The notes under the pieces are model-generated. The model was given only the letters and a program-made list of their open reading frames with translations, was not told the origin of the DNA and made no database searches. A stretch of 64,000 bases of DNA from the NCBI RefSeq assembly GCF_023667495.1, contig NZ_JAMOZL010000007.1, positions 1 through 64,000 of the forward strand, written 5' to 3'. Positions 24,530 through 33,108 of this stretch are shown piece after piece. This DNA is from Dyadobacter sp. MSC1_007. GTDB lineage: Bacteria; Bacteroidota; Bacteroidia; Cytophagales; Spirosomataceae. A program made the position numbers and the translations under genes. Within the stretch, counting starts at the first letter, position 1; every line of letters begins with the position of its first letter.

Positions 24530-24817
24530 TTAACTGTTAATTTTTGATATGATTGTATTGAGAATACTCTCGGGGCAGGGCTTCTTGATAATCTTCAGGG
24601 TCAGGGAATCCTTAATACATTTTTCGAGACGGTAGGCCTCGATGCAAGGAATACATTTGTCCATGTTTTCGCGGAAATGGTCCTTCTCTGCTTCCGAGGC
24701 TTCGTCATCCAGTATAGCCTGAATGATTTTCATACACTCGGCATGATGCTCACAGCTATGCTTCATTTGTTTTTGCGCAACTTCTGTTACAGAAGGCGTC
24801 GTGGAAGATGCATTCAT
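24530..24817 (-). CDS. Soluble ZAS-type anti-sigma factor (putative)
   Basis: A 95-residue protein without a membrane segment. The pattern ILDDEASEAEKDHFRENMDK followed by CIPC contains the zinc-binding His-x7-Cys-x2-Cys arrangement of ZAS anti-sigma domains, which often sense redox or envelope stress. An upstream cysteine (in KHSCEHHAEC) may contribute. It lies immediately downstream of an ECF sigma gene, the usual place for its cognate anti-sigma factor. Function is therefore inferred from motif plus context. Because it is soluble, a cytosolic signal such as redox state is more likely than an envelope signal. Confidence 0.75.
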   Translation of the reverse strand: MNASSTTPSVTEVAQKQMKHSCEHHAECMKIIQAILDDEASEAEKDHFRENMDKCIPCIEAYRLEKCIKDSLTLKIIKKPCPESILNTIISKINS

Positions 24818-24901
24818 TATTAATAATGAAAAAAGAATAATGGAATATATATGTACAGTTGTACCCTATAACCGAATAGGTTGTAAAAAAAGTTTCACAA
24901 C

Positions 24902-25501
24902 CTACGAATCATATCCCATTGAACTCGCATAACTTTTCAGTTTTTCTTTCAGCAAGTTACGCGCGCGGTGCAGTCTGGATCTCACCGTTCCGATCGGGAT
25001 GTCCAGGATCTTGGCCATCTCTTCGTAAGTGAAACCTTCGATATCGCAAAGAATGATGACAGTTCTGAAGTCGACAGGCAGTGCATTCAATGCATTGGCA
25101 ACTTCGTCCCCGATCAACTCCTGAACGGCATCGGCGCGGAGGTCTACGGTATAAGTGGTATCGGATGCTTCCTCAGAATTATAGGTCGTTTCAACTTCCT
25201 GATAATCTACTTTGGAAGGTTCTTTACTTTTTTTACGGTAGTCGTTGATGAAGCTGTTTTTGAGAATCCTGAAAAGCCAAGCTTTCGCATTGGTTCCCTG
25301 CTCAAATGAAGAAATAAAACGGAATGCTTTTAAATATGTGTCTTGGACCAGGTCATTTGCATCGTCTTCATCCATGGTGAGGCGGAAGGCGAAGTTATAC
25401 ATGGAGTCAATGTGTGGCATGAACTCGCGGTTAAATACTTCATAACGAAGATCGTCCGTGTATTCATTAGTCGTGAGCGTTTCTGACATGGCAACTAACA
25501 T
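24902..25501 (-). CDS. ECF-type RNA polymerase sigma factor
   Basis: A 199-residue sigma-70 family protein with only the sigma2 and sigma4 domains. Region 2 covers about 25-90 (MYNFAFRLTMDEDDANDLVQD, then KAFRFISSF and AKAWLFRILKNSFINDYRKK). Region 4 is ALPVDFRTVIILCDIEGFTYEEMAKILDIPIGTVRSRLHRAR (about 140-182). The next gene encodes a ZAS anti-sigma protein 84 bases downstream. Two ATG starts are possible: 25501 (used here) and 25489 (MSETLTTNEY). The target regulon is unknown. The 220-base gap upstream to mreD (25502-25721) shows no gene. Confidence 0.9.
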   Translation of the reverse strand: MLVAMSETLTTNEYTDDLRYEVFNREFMPHIDSMYNFAFRLTMDEDDANDLVQDTYLKAFRFISSFEQGTNAKAWLFRILKNSFINDYRKKSKEPSKVDYQEVETTYNSEEASDTTYTVDLRADAVQELIGDEVANALNALPVDFRTVIILCDIEGFTYEEMAKILDIPIGTVRSRLHRARNLLKEKLKSYASSMGYDS

Positions 25502-25721
25502 AGGAATGCTGAATTTACAAAGATTAATAACAGCTCCAAATGGTACAAATTAAAATTTGATGAATGGCCGGATGGAGCCCCTTAACTGCCCTGATTTCAC
25601 GATAAAATTAAATAGAGATGGAATTTGGGTCATGCCTTCCAAGCGGTGTCGCCTCCTATCGTTATTCAATGTTGTTACATCAAATTCCGAGCCAAAAGCT
25701 GACATGCGTCAAAATGTCATA

Positions 25722-26225
25722 CTACCGTTTGGAAAATAGTTCCAGCAGTACAATGAGGATGGTTGTGAACAATGCGCTTGCACCGATCCGGATCAGCGTG
25801 TAAAGGATCATTCCAAAATGGTTCATCTCCATCAGAAATAACATGGCATGATGAATAAGGATCAGCGGAAGGATGTATGACAGGAATGCGCCAAGTCCCT
25901 GCGCACGTATCCCTACTTCTGCCCGTTCGGCCCCGCGTGACTTCATTTGGTAGTGGATCAAAAACGGACGCAGGTAGGCTATCATGACTGTGGCAGAAGC
26001 GTGCATCCCGAAAGTATTGGAAAAAACGTCCACTGTAAAGCCTATTCCGAATGCAATGAGCAGTAAATACATACGGTCAATATCCGCAGGTAGAAGCAAT
26101 ACACCGGCAATGTAAAGGAAGCAAAAGGCATAGTTGAACAGTACGATATTCCGCATAAAGAAGATCTGCAAAAACAAATAGAGCAGGATCATCAGGGAAT
26201 ATTGTATCGCTTCTCGTAAGCTCAT
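25722..26225 (-). CDS. mreD: Rod shape-determining protein MreD
   Basis: A 167-residue hydrophobic protein with five or so membrane helices, typical of MreD. The segment FGIGFTVDVFSNTFGMHASATVMIAY holds the family's DxxS..G..H pattern. MreD partners MreC and RodA/PBP2 in the elongasome. Its start overlaps the mreC stop by 4 bases (ATGA at 26222-26225). It is the last gene of mreBCD here; mrdA and rodA do not follow in the window. Confidence 0.9.
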   Translation of the reverse strand: MSLREAIQYSLMILLYLFLQIFFMRNIVLFNYAFCFLYIAGVLLLPADIDRMYLLLIAFGIGFTVDVFSNTFGMHASATVMIAYLRPFLIHYQMKSRGAERAEVGIRAQGLGAFLSYILPLILIHHAMLFLMEMNHFGMILYTLIRIGASALFTTILIVLLELFSKR

Positions 26226-27061
26226 TTGGTTTCTACTGTTCGTAATTTGAGGTTCTCCTGTTCTACAAGCTGGTGATTTTGTACCACATACACGTAGGAA
26301 AGGTTTCTGAAATCGGTGGCAAGCCGCAAGACAATATTGTAAAAAGTCTGATTTGGATTAACAGTTACACTCTGCACCTTACCGACCATAATGCCCGGAG
26401 GAAAAACAGAGTTCTGGTCGGATGTGACAGCTGAATCGCCCTTGAAGACTTTGGTGTATTTCGAAACATCGATCATGTCCACAAAGTTGGGATCCTTACC
26501 CGGCCATTTGGCATAACCTATTTCCTTGCTCCGGACCAGTTTGGACGACACCATGAACTGCGAATGCAGGATAGAAGTAACCACCGAATAATTCTCCGAA
26601 CAGAACCGCACTTTTCCAACCACTCCGGTCGCCGAAATGACTCCCATGCCCGGTTTAATCCCATGCGCGGTGCCTTTGTCGATGGTCAGGACGTTGTTGA
26701 CCTTGTTGGTTTCATTATCCACTACTTTGGCAACGGTATAGGTAAACCGTGACGCAAATGCCGAATCAGGGACGTAACCTGCTGGCGCTTCACCAGGTTT
26801 TGTCTGGCTCAGGGCCGTTACCATTGCATGAAGCCGTGCATTCTCGTTGGCGAGGTCCGAATTGATCTCATCTAGCTTGGTATACTCCCGGGCCGAATTA
26901 GAAAACGCGAGCGTTTTGGCGACGTAATAATTGGAGGTATTAAAATAAGTTGCGCCCCAATATGTATTGCTGCGCACGATCAGCCAAACACTGAGCACTT
27001 CCAGCAATACAAAAACCAAAAAGAAACGATTCCGGACTACGAAATCAACGAGTTGGAGCAT
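26222..27061 (-). CDS. mreC: Rod shape-determining protein MreC
   Basis: A 279-residue protein anchored by one N-terminal helix (about 12-29), followed by a coiled coil (about 60-85) and the periplasmic beta-barrel domain. That domain contains NVLTIDKGTAHGIKPGMGVIS and VVGKVRFCSENYSVV, the paired GxxxGxxGMxV elements of MreC. It links cytosolic MreB to the wall-synthesis enzymes. It lies 48 bases downstream of mreB and overlaps mreD by 4 bases. Confidence 0.95.
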   Translation of the reverse strand: MLQLVDFVVRNRFFLVFVLLEVLSVWLIVRSNTYWGATYFNTSNYYVAKTLAFSNSAREYTKLDEINSDLANENARLHAMVTALSQTKPGEAPAGYVPDSAFASRFTYTVAKVVDNETNKVNNVLTIDKGTAHGIKPGMGVISATGVVGKVRFCSENYSVVTSILHSQFMVSSKLVRSKEIGYAKWPGKDPNFVDMIDVSKYTKVFKGDSAVTSDQNSVFPPGIMVGKVQSVTVNPNQTFYNIVLRLATDFRNLSYVYVVQNHQLVEQENLKLRTVETK

Positions 27062-27109
27062 GGGTTTAAATGTTCACGCGCTGATTAATAAACTGTGAAC
27101 GATCCGATA

Positions 27110-28135
27110 CTACGATATCAGTACAGGCTTGTATAATTCGAGATTTTTGAGGACCTCTCCGGTACCTTTTACAACCGCTTTTAACGGATCGTCGGCAATA
27201 TGGACCGGTAGTTTGGTTTTTTGAGCGATACGTCTGTCAAGACCGTGGATCAGTGCGCCACCGCCCGTCAGGTAAATGCCGTTTTTGAAAATATCGGCAG
27301 AAAGCTCAGGAGGAGAGATTTCGAGGGCTTTCATAACACCCTCTTCTATTTTGGAAATGGATTTGTCGAGAGAATAAGCGATTTCGCTATACGTCACGCG
27401 GATTTCCTTCGGAATACCCGTCATTAAGTCACGGCCGCGGATCTGGTAATCTTCCAGCGGAATTTCCAGTTCGGGCGAAGCCGATCCGATCGCCATTTTA
27501 ATCAGTTCTGCGGAACGTTCCCCGATCAACAAGTTGTGCTCGCGGCGCATGTAATCGACGATATCCCGTGTAAAAACGTCGCCGGCAATGCGGACAGACT
27601 GTTCGCAGACGATACCAGACAATGCAATAACCGCGATTTCAGTAGTACCACCGCCAATATCGACGATCATCACCCCATTGGGCTGTGTAATATCGATCCC
27701 GATACCAATTGCGGCAGCAATAGGTTCGTGTACCATGTAGACTTCCTTCGCACCTGCATGCTCGCAGGAGTCTTTTACCGCACGTTTTTCAACCTCGGTA
27801 ATTCCCGAAGGAATACAAACAACCATTCTATGTGAAGGTGTAAAAAAACGGCTGCCGGTATCAATCATTTTGATCATGCCGCGGATCATCATTTCAGCCG
27901 CTGTAAAGTCGGCGATCACGCCGTCTTTTAATGGTCGGATTGTTTTGATATTCTCATTCGTCTTTTCATGCATCTGCATTGCCGTGTGACCGATCGCAAG
28001 AACTTTGCCAGTGGTTTTATCCATGGCAATGATGGAAGGCTCATCAACAACAACTGTATCTTTATGGATGATCAAAGTATTTGCAGTACCCAAATCTATC
28101 GCTATATCGCTCGTCAAAAAATCAAACAATCCCAT
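27110..28135 (-). CDS. mreB: Rod shape-determining protein MreB
   Basis: Bacterial actin homologue that directs lateral wall synthesis. The 341-residue protein shows the actin-fold ATP-binding elements: IDLGTANTLI (phosphate 1, about 13-22), VDIGGGTTEIAVI (phosphate 2, about 164-176) and GIYLTGGGALIHGLD (adenosine motif, about 286-300). A clear promoter lies upstream on minus (28178-28207), and mreC and mreD follow closely. The organism therefore probably builds rod-shaped cells. Confidence 0.98.
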   Translation of the reverse strand: MGLFDFLTSDIAIDLGTANTLIIHKDTVVVDEPSIIAMDKTTGKVLAIGHTAMQMHEKTNENIKTIRPLKDGVIADFTAAEMMIRGMIKMIDTGSRFFTPSHRMVVCIPSGITEVEKRAVKDSCEHAGAKEVYMVHEPIAAAIGIGIDITQPNGVMIVDIGGGTTEIAVIALSGIVCEQSVRIAGDVFTRDIVDYMRREHNLLIGERSAELIKMAIGSASPELEIPLEDYQIRGRDLMTGIPKEIRVTYSEIAYSLDKSISKIEEGVMKALEISPPELSADIFKNGIYLTGGGALIHGLDRRIAQKTKLPVHIADDPLKAVVKGTGEVLKNLELYKPVLIS

Positions 28136-28177
28136 ATATATTTTTAAAAACTTTTGCCCACTTTGATTTCAGGATGG

Positions 28178-28207
28178 CAAAATTACGGATTATTAACCAC
28201 AAACAAA
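28178..28207 (-). promoter_or_regulatory. Promoter of mreBCD
   Basis: On minus, TTTG (28207-28204), an 18-base spacer and TAATTTTG (28185-28178) match the Bacteroidota consensus on both elements. The predicted start lies near 28171, giving a leader of about 36 bases before the mreB ATG. Confidence 0.7.
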
Positions 28208-28295
28208 GGCATTTAAAAAATTTCGACACAGGGCGTTTTAAGGGCTAAAAAAGGCACTATTACCGGCTTAAATCCCAGAATTTACAAATCCTGTG

Positions 28296-28303
28296 TACAT
28301 TTG
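28296..28303 (+). promoter_or_regulatory. -7 element of the GH3-like gene
   Basis: TACATTTG matches TAnnTTTG and ends only 8 bases before the ATG at 28312, so the transcript would be leaderless or nearly so. No clear -33 TTG is present. Confidence 0.45.
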
Positions 28304-28311
28304 TTTTCACT

Positions 28312-29814
28312 ATGGGAATCAGATCAATTTTAAGTAAGCCGCTGGCCCGCTACATTGTAAAACAGCAGCAGGAGTGGATCGCCAGAAGTACGGAGGTGCA
28401 GGACAAGTGGCGCAGTGAGCTGGTGAGGAAAGCAGCAGGGACGCAATTCGGGAAAGACCATTTTTTTCATGACATCCACAGCTACGACGATTTCAGGCAG
28501 GCTGTACCTGTTAGTGACTATGAGGACCTGAAACCTTACGTCGAGAAGATCAAATCCGGAGAAAGTGATATTTTATGGCCAGGCAAGCCATTATATTTTG
28601 CCAAAACATCAGGTACTACATCTGGTACCAAATACATTCCCATCTCGAAGGACTCGATCTCCAACCATATCGGCTCGGCCAAGAATGCCATTTTGACGTA
28701 TATCGACGAGACGAAAAAGTCGGAATTCCTTGATAATAAGCTGATTTTCCTTTCCGGAAGCCCTATACTGACAGAAACCGGCGGGGTACTGACAGGCCGC
28801 CTGTCGGGAATTTCCAACCATCATGTGCCCGGCTATTTGCGCTCGAATCAGATGCCCAGTTACGAGACCAACTGCATTGAAGACTGGGAAACAAAGCTAG
28901 ATAAGATCATCGACGAGACGCTGGACCAGCCGATGTCCCTAATCTCAGGCATTCCGCCCTGGGTACAAATGTATTTCGACAAGATTATTGAAAGGACGGG
29001 TAAAAAGATCAAGGACGTGTTCCCGGATTTTTCACTCTTCATATATGGCGGGGTTAATTTTGAACCCTACCGTGCCAAGCTTTTCGAATCCATCGGCAAG
29101 CCCATCGATTCCATTGAATTATATCCGGCCTCTGAAGGCTTTTTCGCTTACCAGGACAAGCAGCACGAAGAAGGGCTGCTATTGTTGCTTGATACCGGCA
29201 TATTCTACGAATTCATTCCGGTAGAGCACTTTTTCGATGAAAATCCTAAACGATTATCGATCGCTGAAGTCGAAGTTGGGCAGAACTATGCGGTGATCAT
29301 CAATAACAATGCAGGTTTGTGGGGTTATTCGCTGGGCGATACGGTTCGGTTTGTCTCAACTGACCCATATAAAATACTGGTAACAGGCCGCATTAAGCAT
29401 TTTATCTCCGCATTCGGCGAACACGTGATCGGAGAGGAAATAGAAAAAGCACTTCGCTACGCACAGGAACGGCATCCGGAAGTGGAAGTGATAGAATTGA
29501 CGGTCGCGCCAATGGTAAATCCGGCCGACGGCGGACTTCCTTATCATGAATGGCTGGTAGAGTTCGCGACACCGCCGCACGATATGGAGCGCTTCGCGAA
29601 TGACCTGGACCAACGTTTGACCGAACTCAACATTTACTATAAAGATCTGATCAAAGGCAGTATCCTTCGGCGGCTCGAACTCGTACCGCTCCGGCGTAAT
29701 GCCTTTATAGATTTTATGAGGGCAAATGGCAAGCTCGGTGGGCAGAATAAGGTGCCGCGGTTGTCCAACGACCGCAAAATCGCAGACGAACTGACTAATT
29801 TGAACTTGAAATAA
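28312..29814 (+). CDS. GH3-family acyl-adenylate/amido synthetase-like protein
   Basis: A 500-residue protein resembling plant GH3 auxin-amino acid conjugating enzymes, adenylate-forming ligases of the firefly luciferase fold. The ATP-binding stretch TSGTTSGTKYIPISKDS lies near residues 98-114. Further GH3-like segments are SAFGEHVIGEEIEKAL (about 364-379) and YHEWLVEF. Bacterial members are common in Bacteroidota, but their substrates are mostly unknown. The start at 28312 is the first ATG after a near-leaderless promoter. dxr follows by 29 bases on the same strand and may be co-transcribed. Confidence 0.85.
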   Translation: MGIRSILSKPLARYIVKQQQEWIARSTEVQDKWRSELVRKAAGTQFGKDHFFHDIHSYDDFRQAVPVSDYEDLKPYVEKIKSGESDILWPGKPLYFAKTSGTTSGTKYIPISKDSISNHIGSAKNAILTYIDETKKSEFLDNKLIFLSGSPILTETGGVLTGRLSGISNHHVPGYLRSNQMPSYETNCIEDWETKLDKIIDETLDQPMSLISGIPPWVQMYFDKIIERTGKKIKDVFPDFSLFIYGGVNFEPYRAKLFESIGKPIDSIELYPASEGFFAYQDKQHEEGLLLLLDTGIFYEFIPVEHFFDENPKRLSIAEVEVGQNYAVIINNNAGLWGYSLGDTVRFVSTDPYKILVTGRIKHFISAFGEHVIGEEIEKALRYAQERHPEVEVIELTVAPMVNPADGGLPYHEWLVEFATPPHDMERFANDLDQRLTELNIYYKDLIKGSILRRLELVPLRRNAFIDFMRANGKLGGQNKVPRLSNDRKIADELTNLNLK

Positions 29815-29843
29815 CCCCCGAACCGGTAAGTGAGGATTGTAAT

Positions 29844-31004
29844 ATGAAAAAGAAAATAGCAATACTGGGTTCGACGGGTTCGATCGGGACACAGGCTTTG
29901 GAAGTAATAGAAGCCAATTCCGATGTATTTTCAGTTTCCGTGCTGACAGCGGGCGATAATGCTGATTTATTGATCCGGCAAGCCGCCAAATTTCGTCCGG
30001 CGGAAGTCGTAATTTGCAATGAACAGCATTTCGAAAAGGTGAAATCGGCCCTGAGCCCATTCAATATCAAAGTTTACCAGGGTGCAGCCGCATTGGTTTC
30101 AGTGGTAGAATCGGATGAGGTGGATGTCGTGCTCACCGCCATGGTCGGTTATGCCGGGCTGCTGCCGACGATCCATGCCATTAAGGCTGGTAAGGACATT
30201 GCGCTGGCAAATAAAGAAACGCTCGTGGTAGCGGGCGAGCTCATCACCGCTTTGGCTAAGGAACACCAGGTGAGCATTTATCCGGTCGATTCCGAGCATT
30301 CAGCTATATTCCAATGTCTGGCTGGCGAAGCAAATAATGCCATTGAGAAAATCGTGCTTACAGCATCGGGAGGCCCGTTTCGGGGGAAAGACCGCGCATT
30401 TTTGTCGGCGGTAACCAAGCAGCAGGCATTGAAACATCCTAACTGGACCATGGGCGCGAAGATCACCATCGATTCGGCGACCCTGATGAACAAGGGGCTC
30501 GAAGTGATTGAAGCGAAATGGTTATTTGACCTCAATGCATCACAGATTGACGTGATCGTGCACCCGCAGAGCATTATCCATTCGCTCGTGCAGTTTGAAG
30601 ATGGCAGTATGAAGGCTCAAATGGGGTTACCGGACATGAAATTGCCTATTCAGTATGCACTTAACTATCCAAACCGTCTCAAATCCGACTTCCCGCGCTT
30701 CAACTTTGTAGATTATCCTTCGCTTACATTTGAAAAGCCTGATCTGGAAACGTTCCGCAATCTTGCTATTGCCTATGATGCCTTAGAAAAAGGCGGAAAT
30801 GCAGCTTGTATCGTGAATGCTGCCAATGAAATTGCCGTTGACGCATTCCTCCATGATAAGATAGGTTTTCTGGATATTTCGGACGTTATTGTCGAAAGCC
30901 TTGCCAAAATAGCATTTGTGGGGAATCCATCATTCGCTGATTACGTTGCAACAAACGAGGCTACAAGGCGTTTTGCTTCTGAAATGATCCAGGTTAAAGT
31001 TTAA
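29844..31004 (+). CDS. dxr: 1-deoxy-D-xylulose-5-phosphate reductoisomerase
   Basis: Second enzyme of the MEP pathway (also called IspC). It rearranges and reduces DXP to MEP with NADPH. The 386-residue protein starts with the nucleotide-binding ILGSTGSIGTQALEVI (7-22). It carries LANKETLVVAGE (about 118-129), the metal-binding VDSEHSAIFQCL (about 147-158), the ASGGPFRG loop and the MNKGLEVIEAKWLF segment. The gene directly abuts a small membrane-protein gene: its stop ends at 31004 and the next ATG begins at 31005. In many Bacteroidota rseP follows dxr, but not here. Confidence 0.98.
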   Translation: MKKKIAILGSTGSIGTQALEVIEANSDVFSVSVLTAGDNADLLIRQAAKFRPAEVVICNEQHFEKVKSALSPFNIKVYQGAAALVSVVESDEVDVVLTAMVGYAGLLPTIHAIKAGKDIALANKETLVVAGELITALAKEHQVSIYPVDSEHSAIFQCLAGEANNAIEKIVLTASGGPFRGKDRAFLSAVTKQQALKHPNWTMGAKITIDSATLMNKGLEVIEAKWLFDLNASQIDVIVHPQSIIHSLVQFEDGSMKAQMGLPDMKLPIQYALNYPNRLKSDFPRFNFVDYPSLTFEKPDLETFRNLAIAYDALEKGGNAACIVNAANEIAVDAFLHDKIGFLDISDVIVESLAKIAFVGNPSFADYVATNEATRRFASEMIQVKV

Positions 31005-31454
31005 ATGAAAACCACCTTGCTTAAATACTTGTCTGTTGCGCTTGCGAGTACACTTAAATTTTTTGGAGGGCCGATCGCGGGGGTTGTTCTTAAACTGACC
31101 TGGATAGAAACTGCGCTTTGCTCGGCAGTAGGCATGATGTTCTCCGTGTTCGTGCTCACGTATCTCGGTGGTGCTGTTCGGACGCTGATCCAGAAATACA
31201 GAAAATCACCACCCAAAAAATTCACCAAAACCAACCGCATTGCTGTTAATATCTGGCGGAAGTTCGGGATTGTTGGTATTGCTTTCCTCACGCCCCCATT
31301 GTTTACGCCGCTTTTCGGGCCTATTCTGGCAGTTGCTTTCCGTGTGCCACGCGCTTCCATATTCATGTGGATGTCGGCGAGCGCACTCGTGTGGGGGCTT
31401 GCGATCTCCTACATTGCTCACAAAATGACTTTCATCCAGGAATGGATCAAATAG
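31005..31454 (+). CDS. Small polytopic membrane protein, unknown function
   Basis: A 149-residue protein with hydrophobic segments at about 8-30, 38-55, 85-110 and 118-138. The sequence IVGIAFLTPPLFTPLFGPILAVAF is Pro/Gly rich and recalls the small multidrug export (DedA-like) families, but the match is weak and I do not assign a function. A basic loop (KYRKSPPKKFTK) separates the two halves. The start codon follows the dxr stop without a gap, so the two are translated together. Confidence 0.7.
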   Translation: MKTTLLKYLSVALASTLKFFGGPIAGVVLKLTWIETALCSAVGMMFSVFVLTYLGGAVRTLIQKYRKSPPKKFTKTNRIAVNIWRKFGIVGIAFLTPPLFTPLFGPILAVAFRVPRASIFMWMSASALVWGLAISYIAHKMTFIQEWIK

Positions 31455-31469
31455 GCATTTGTAGCCTGC

Positions 31470-32234
31470 TTACCTGCTGACTTCCTTCTTCGGCGCGACG
31501 CTTTTCTTCATAAAGTCGCCTTGCGAGAAGTATTTTTCAATCAGGCAATACATCAAAATAAAGAAGTACCGGCTTCCCATTTCCTTAATTTTTAGCTTCG
31601 ATTCGCCGTATTTTCTATTGGTCCAGCTATTGGGCACCACGGCGTAGTTATAGCCGCGCACCATTGCTTTGAGAGGCAATTCGATGGTCAAATTGAAGTG
31701 AGGGGCCAGAAATGGCTTGATACCTTCGATAGTTTCTCTTTTGTAAAGCTTGAAAGCATTGGTCGTATCGTTGTATTTGATACCCATGACGATCCGGACG
31801 ATAAAGTTCGCCACCCGGTTGATCACTTTCTTTAATGCAGGGTAATCTACCACCTTGCCGCCTTTTTCCCAGCGTGAACCAAAAACGCAGTCATAATCAC
31901 CTTCCAGCATCTTAAAGTAATACTTGACCAGGTCTTCGGGATCGTCGGACATATCGGCCATGAAAACAGCCACGCAATCACCCTTGAAGCGTTCTAGCCC
32001 GTATCTTACGGCATATCCGAAGCCATTTGGACCGGGATTGGTGTAATAAACCAGTGTGGGAATTTGAAGGGAAAGTTCGTCCAATACTCTCAGTGTACCG
32101 TCTTTGGAATTATCGTTGGTGACACAAATCTCGTGAGGGATATTGTACTTATTTAATGTATTGTGTAATGATGTAAGAGTGTGGGTAATAGATTCTTCCT
32201 CGTTATAGGCTGGTATTACGACGCTTAGCTTCAT
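31470..32234 (-). CDS. Family 2 glycosyltransferase (DPM1-like)
   Basis: A 254-residue GT-A protein. The N-terminus MKLSVVIPAYNEEESI is the classic GT2 start, and it continues with the TNDNSKDGTLRVLDEL and FMADMSDDPEDL (acidic DxD-like metal site near 98) segments. The tail (WTNRKYGESKLKIKEMGSRYF) is like polyprenyl-phosphate sugar synthases. It probably transfers a sugar to a lipid carrier or a surface glycan. I chose the ATG at 32234; the longer frame starts with TTG and adds nothing recognisable. It is the last gene of the five-gene minus-strand glycan cluster. Confidence 0.88.
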   Translation of the reverse strand: MKLSVVIPAYNEEESITHTLTSLHNTLNKYNIPHEICVTNDNSKDGTLRVLDELSLQIPTLVYYTNPGPNGFGYAVRYGLERFKGDCVAVFMADMSDDPEDLVKYYFKMLEGDYDCVFGSRWEKGGKVVDYPALKKVINRVANFIVRIVMGIKYNDTTNAFKLYKRETIEGIKPFLAPHFNLTIELPLKAMVRGYNYAVVPNSWTNRKYGESKLKIKEMGSRYFFILMYCLIEKYFSQGDFMKKSVAPKKEVSR

Positions 32235-32272
32235 AGATGCGATAGGTGATAAACAGTACAAATTAAAGATTA

Positions 32273-33103
32273 TTAATTTGAACTGCCAATTTTTTCAAAG
32301 CCTGCCAGCAATGCAGTATACTTCTTGACAGTTTCGGAAACGGTTACCTCATGGCGGTTATTCAACCATTTACCTACATTTTCAAACATCTCTTTCCGGT
32401 TTTGTAAAAACTTTTGATTTGTCTGGGAATGTACATTGCTGAGACCGGCGCTGTGTTTTCTGTAAACCCCCATGACATCAGGGAGATAGCCGATTTTACC
32501 TTTGGCGGCGAGCTGGAACATGATCGCCCAGTCACCTGCTGCCGCGTGCGCATGCCAGTCGGCAAAATCCTCGGTGAGAAAATGGTTGCGGTACATCCAG
32601 CTGGCAGTAGCCATAAACCATTTGTCCTCCAATAAGTCCGTAATGGTAGAAACCGGCTTTTGATCGCTCGAATTGAAGAAATGTGAAGGCGAACCGTCTT
32701 CGTAAATCACCTCCATATTATGGTGACAAACGGCGAAATCAGGGTTTTTGTCCAGAAAGTCGACTTGCTTTTGCAGTTTGAGCGGATCGGTCCAGTAGTC
32801 GTCTCCTTCGCACATGGCCACATATTCACCCCGGCAAGCTTTCAGCAGTTGCAGCACATTGTTCCGTCCAGCAAATTCGCGTGGTTCACTCGGGCCTTGA
32901 TTTTCAGAATGCAGAAAGGCCCGGATGATCTCGGGCCTCTGATCGGAATATTGTCGGATAATGTCGGGTGTAGCATCGTTGGAAGCGTCATCTCCGATCA
33001 CTATTTCAAAGTCAAAACTGGTTTGCTGCATTAAAGCGCTTTCCAGCATTTGGCCAATGTATTGCTCGTGGTTGTACGTCGGGACGCAAACGGAAACTTT
33101 CAT
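32273..33103 (-). CDS. Family 2 glycosyltransferase
   Basis: A 276-residue GT2 protein beginning MKVSVCVPTYNHEQYIGQML. IGDDASNDATPDII (nucleotide-binding) follows, and MCEGDDYWTDPLKL holds the DD metal-binding pair (about 98-111). Its second half contains CHHNMEVIYEDG and HAAAGDWAIMFQLAAKGKIGYLPDVMGVYRKH, typical of O-antigen or capsule glycosyltransferases. It sits 5 bases downstream of the dioxygenase gene, with a further GT2 38 bases beyond. The acceptor is unknown. Confidence 0.9.
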   Translation of the reverse strand: MKVSVCVPTYNHEQYIGQMLESALMQQTSFDFEIVIGDDASNDATPDIIRQYSDQRPEIIRAFLHSENQGPSEPREFAGRNNVLQLLKACRGEYVAMCEGDDYWTDPLKLQKQVDFLDKNPDFAVCHHNMEVIYEDGSPSHFFNSSDQKPVSTITDLLEDKWFMATASWMYRNHFLTEDFADWHAHAAAGDWAIMFQLAAKGKIGYLPDVMGVYRKHSAGLSNVHSQTNQKFLQNRKEMFENVGKWLNNRHEVTVSETVKKYTALLAGFEKIGSSN

Positions 33104-33108
33104 TGATT

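Noticed and set aside
25701..25720. TGACA...TGTCA inverted repeat near the mreD end
   Set aside because: The arms are only 5 bases, there is no T tract, and no promoter is clearly associated, so it may be chance.
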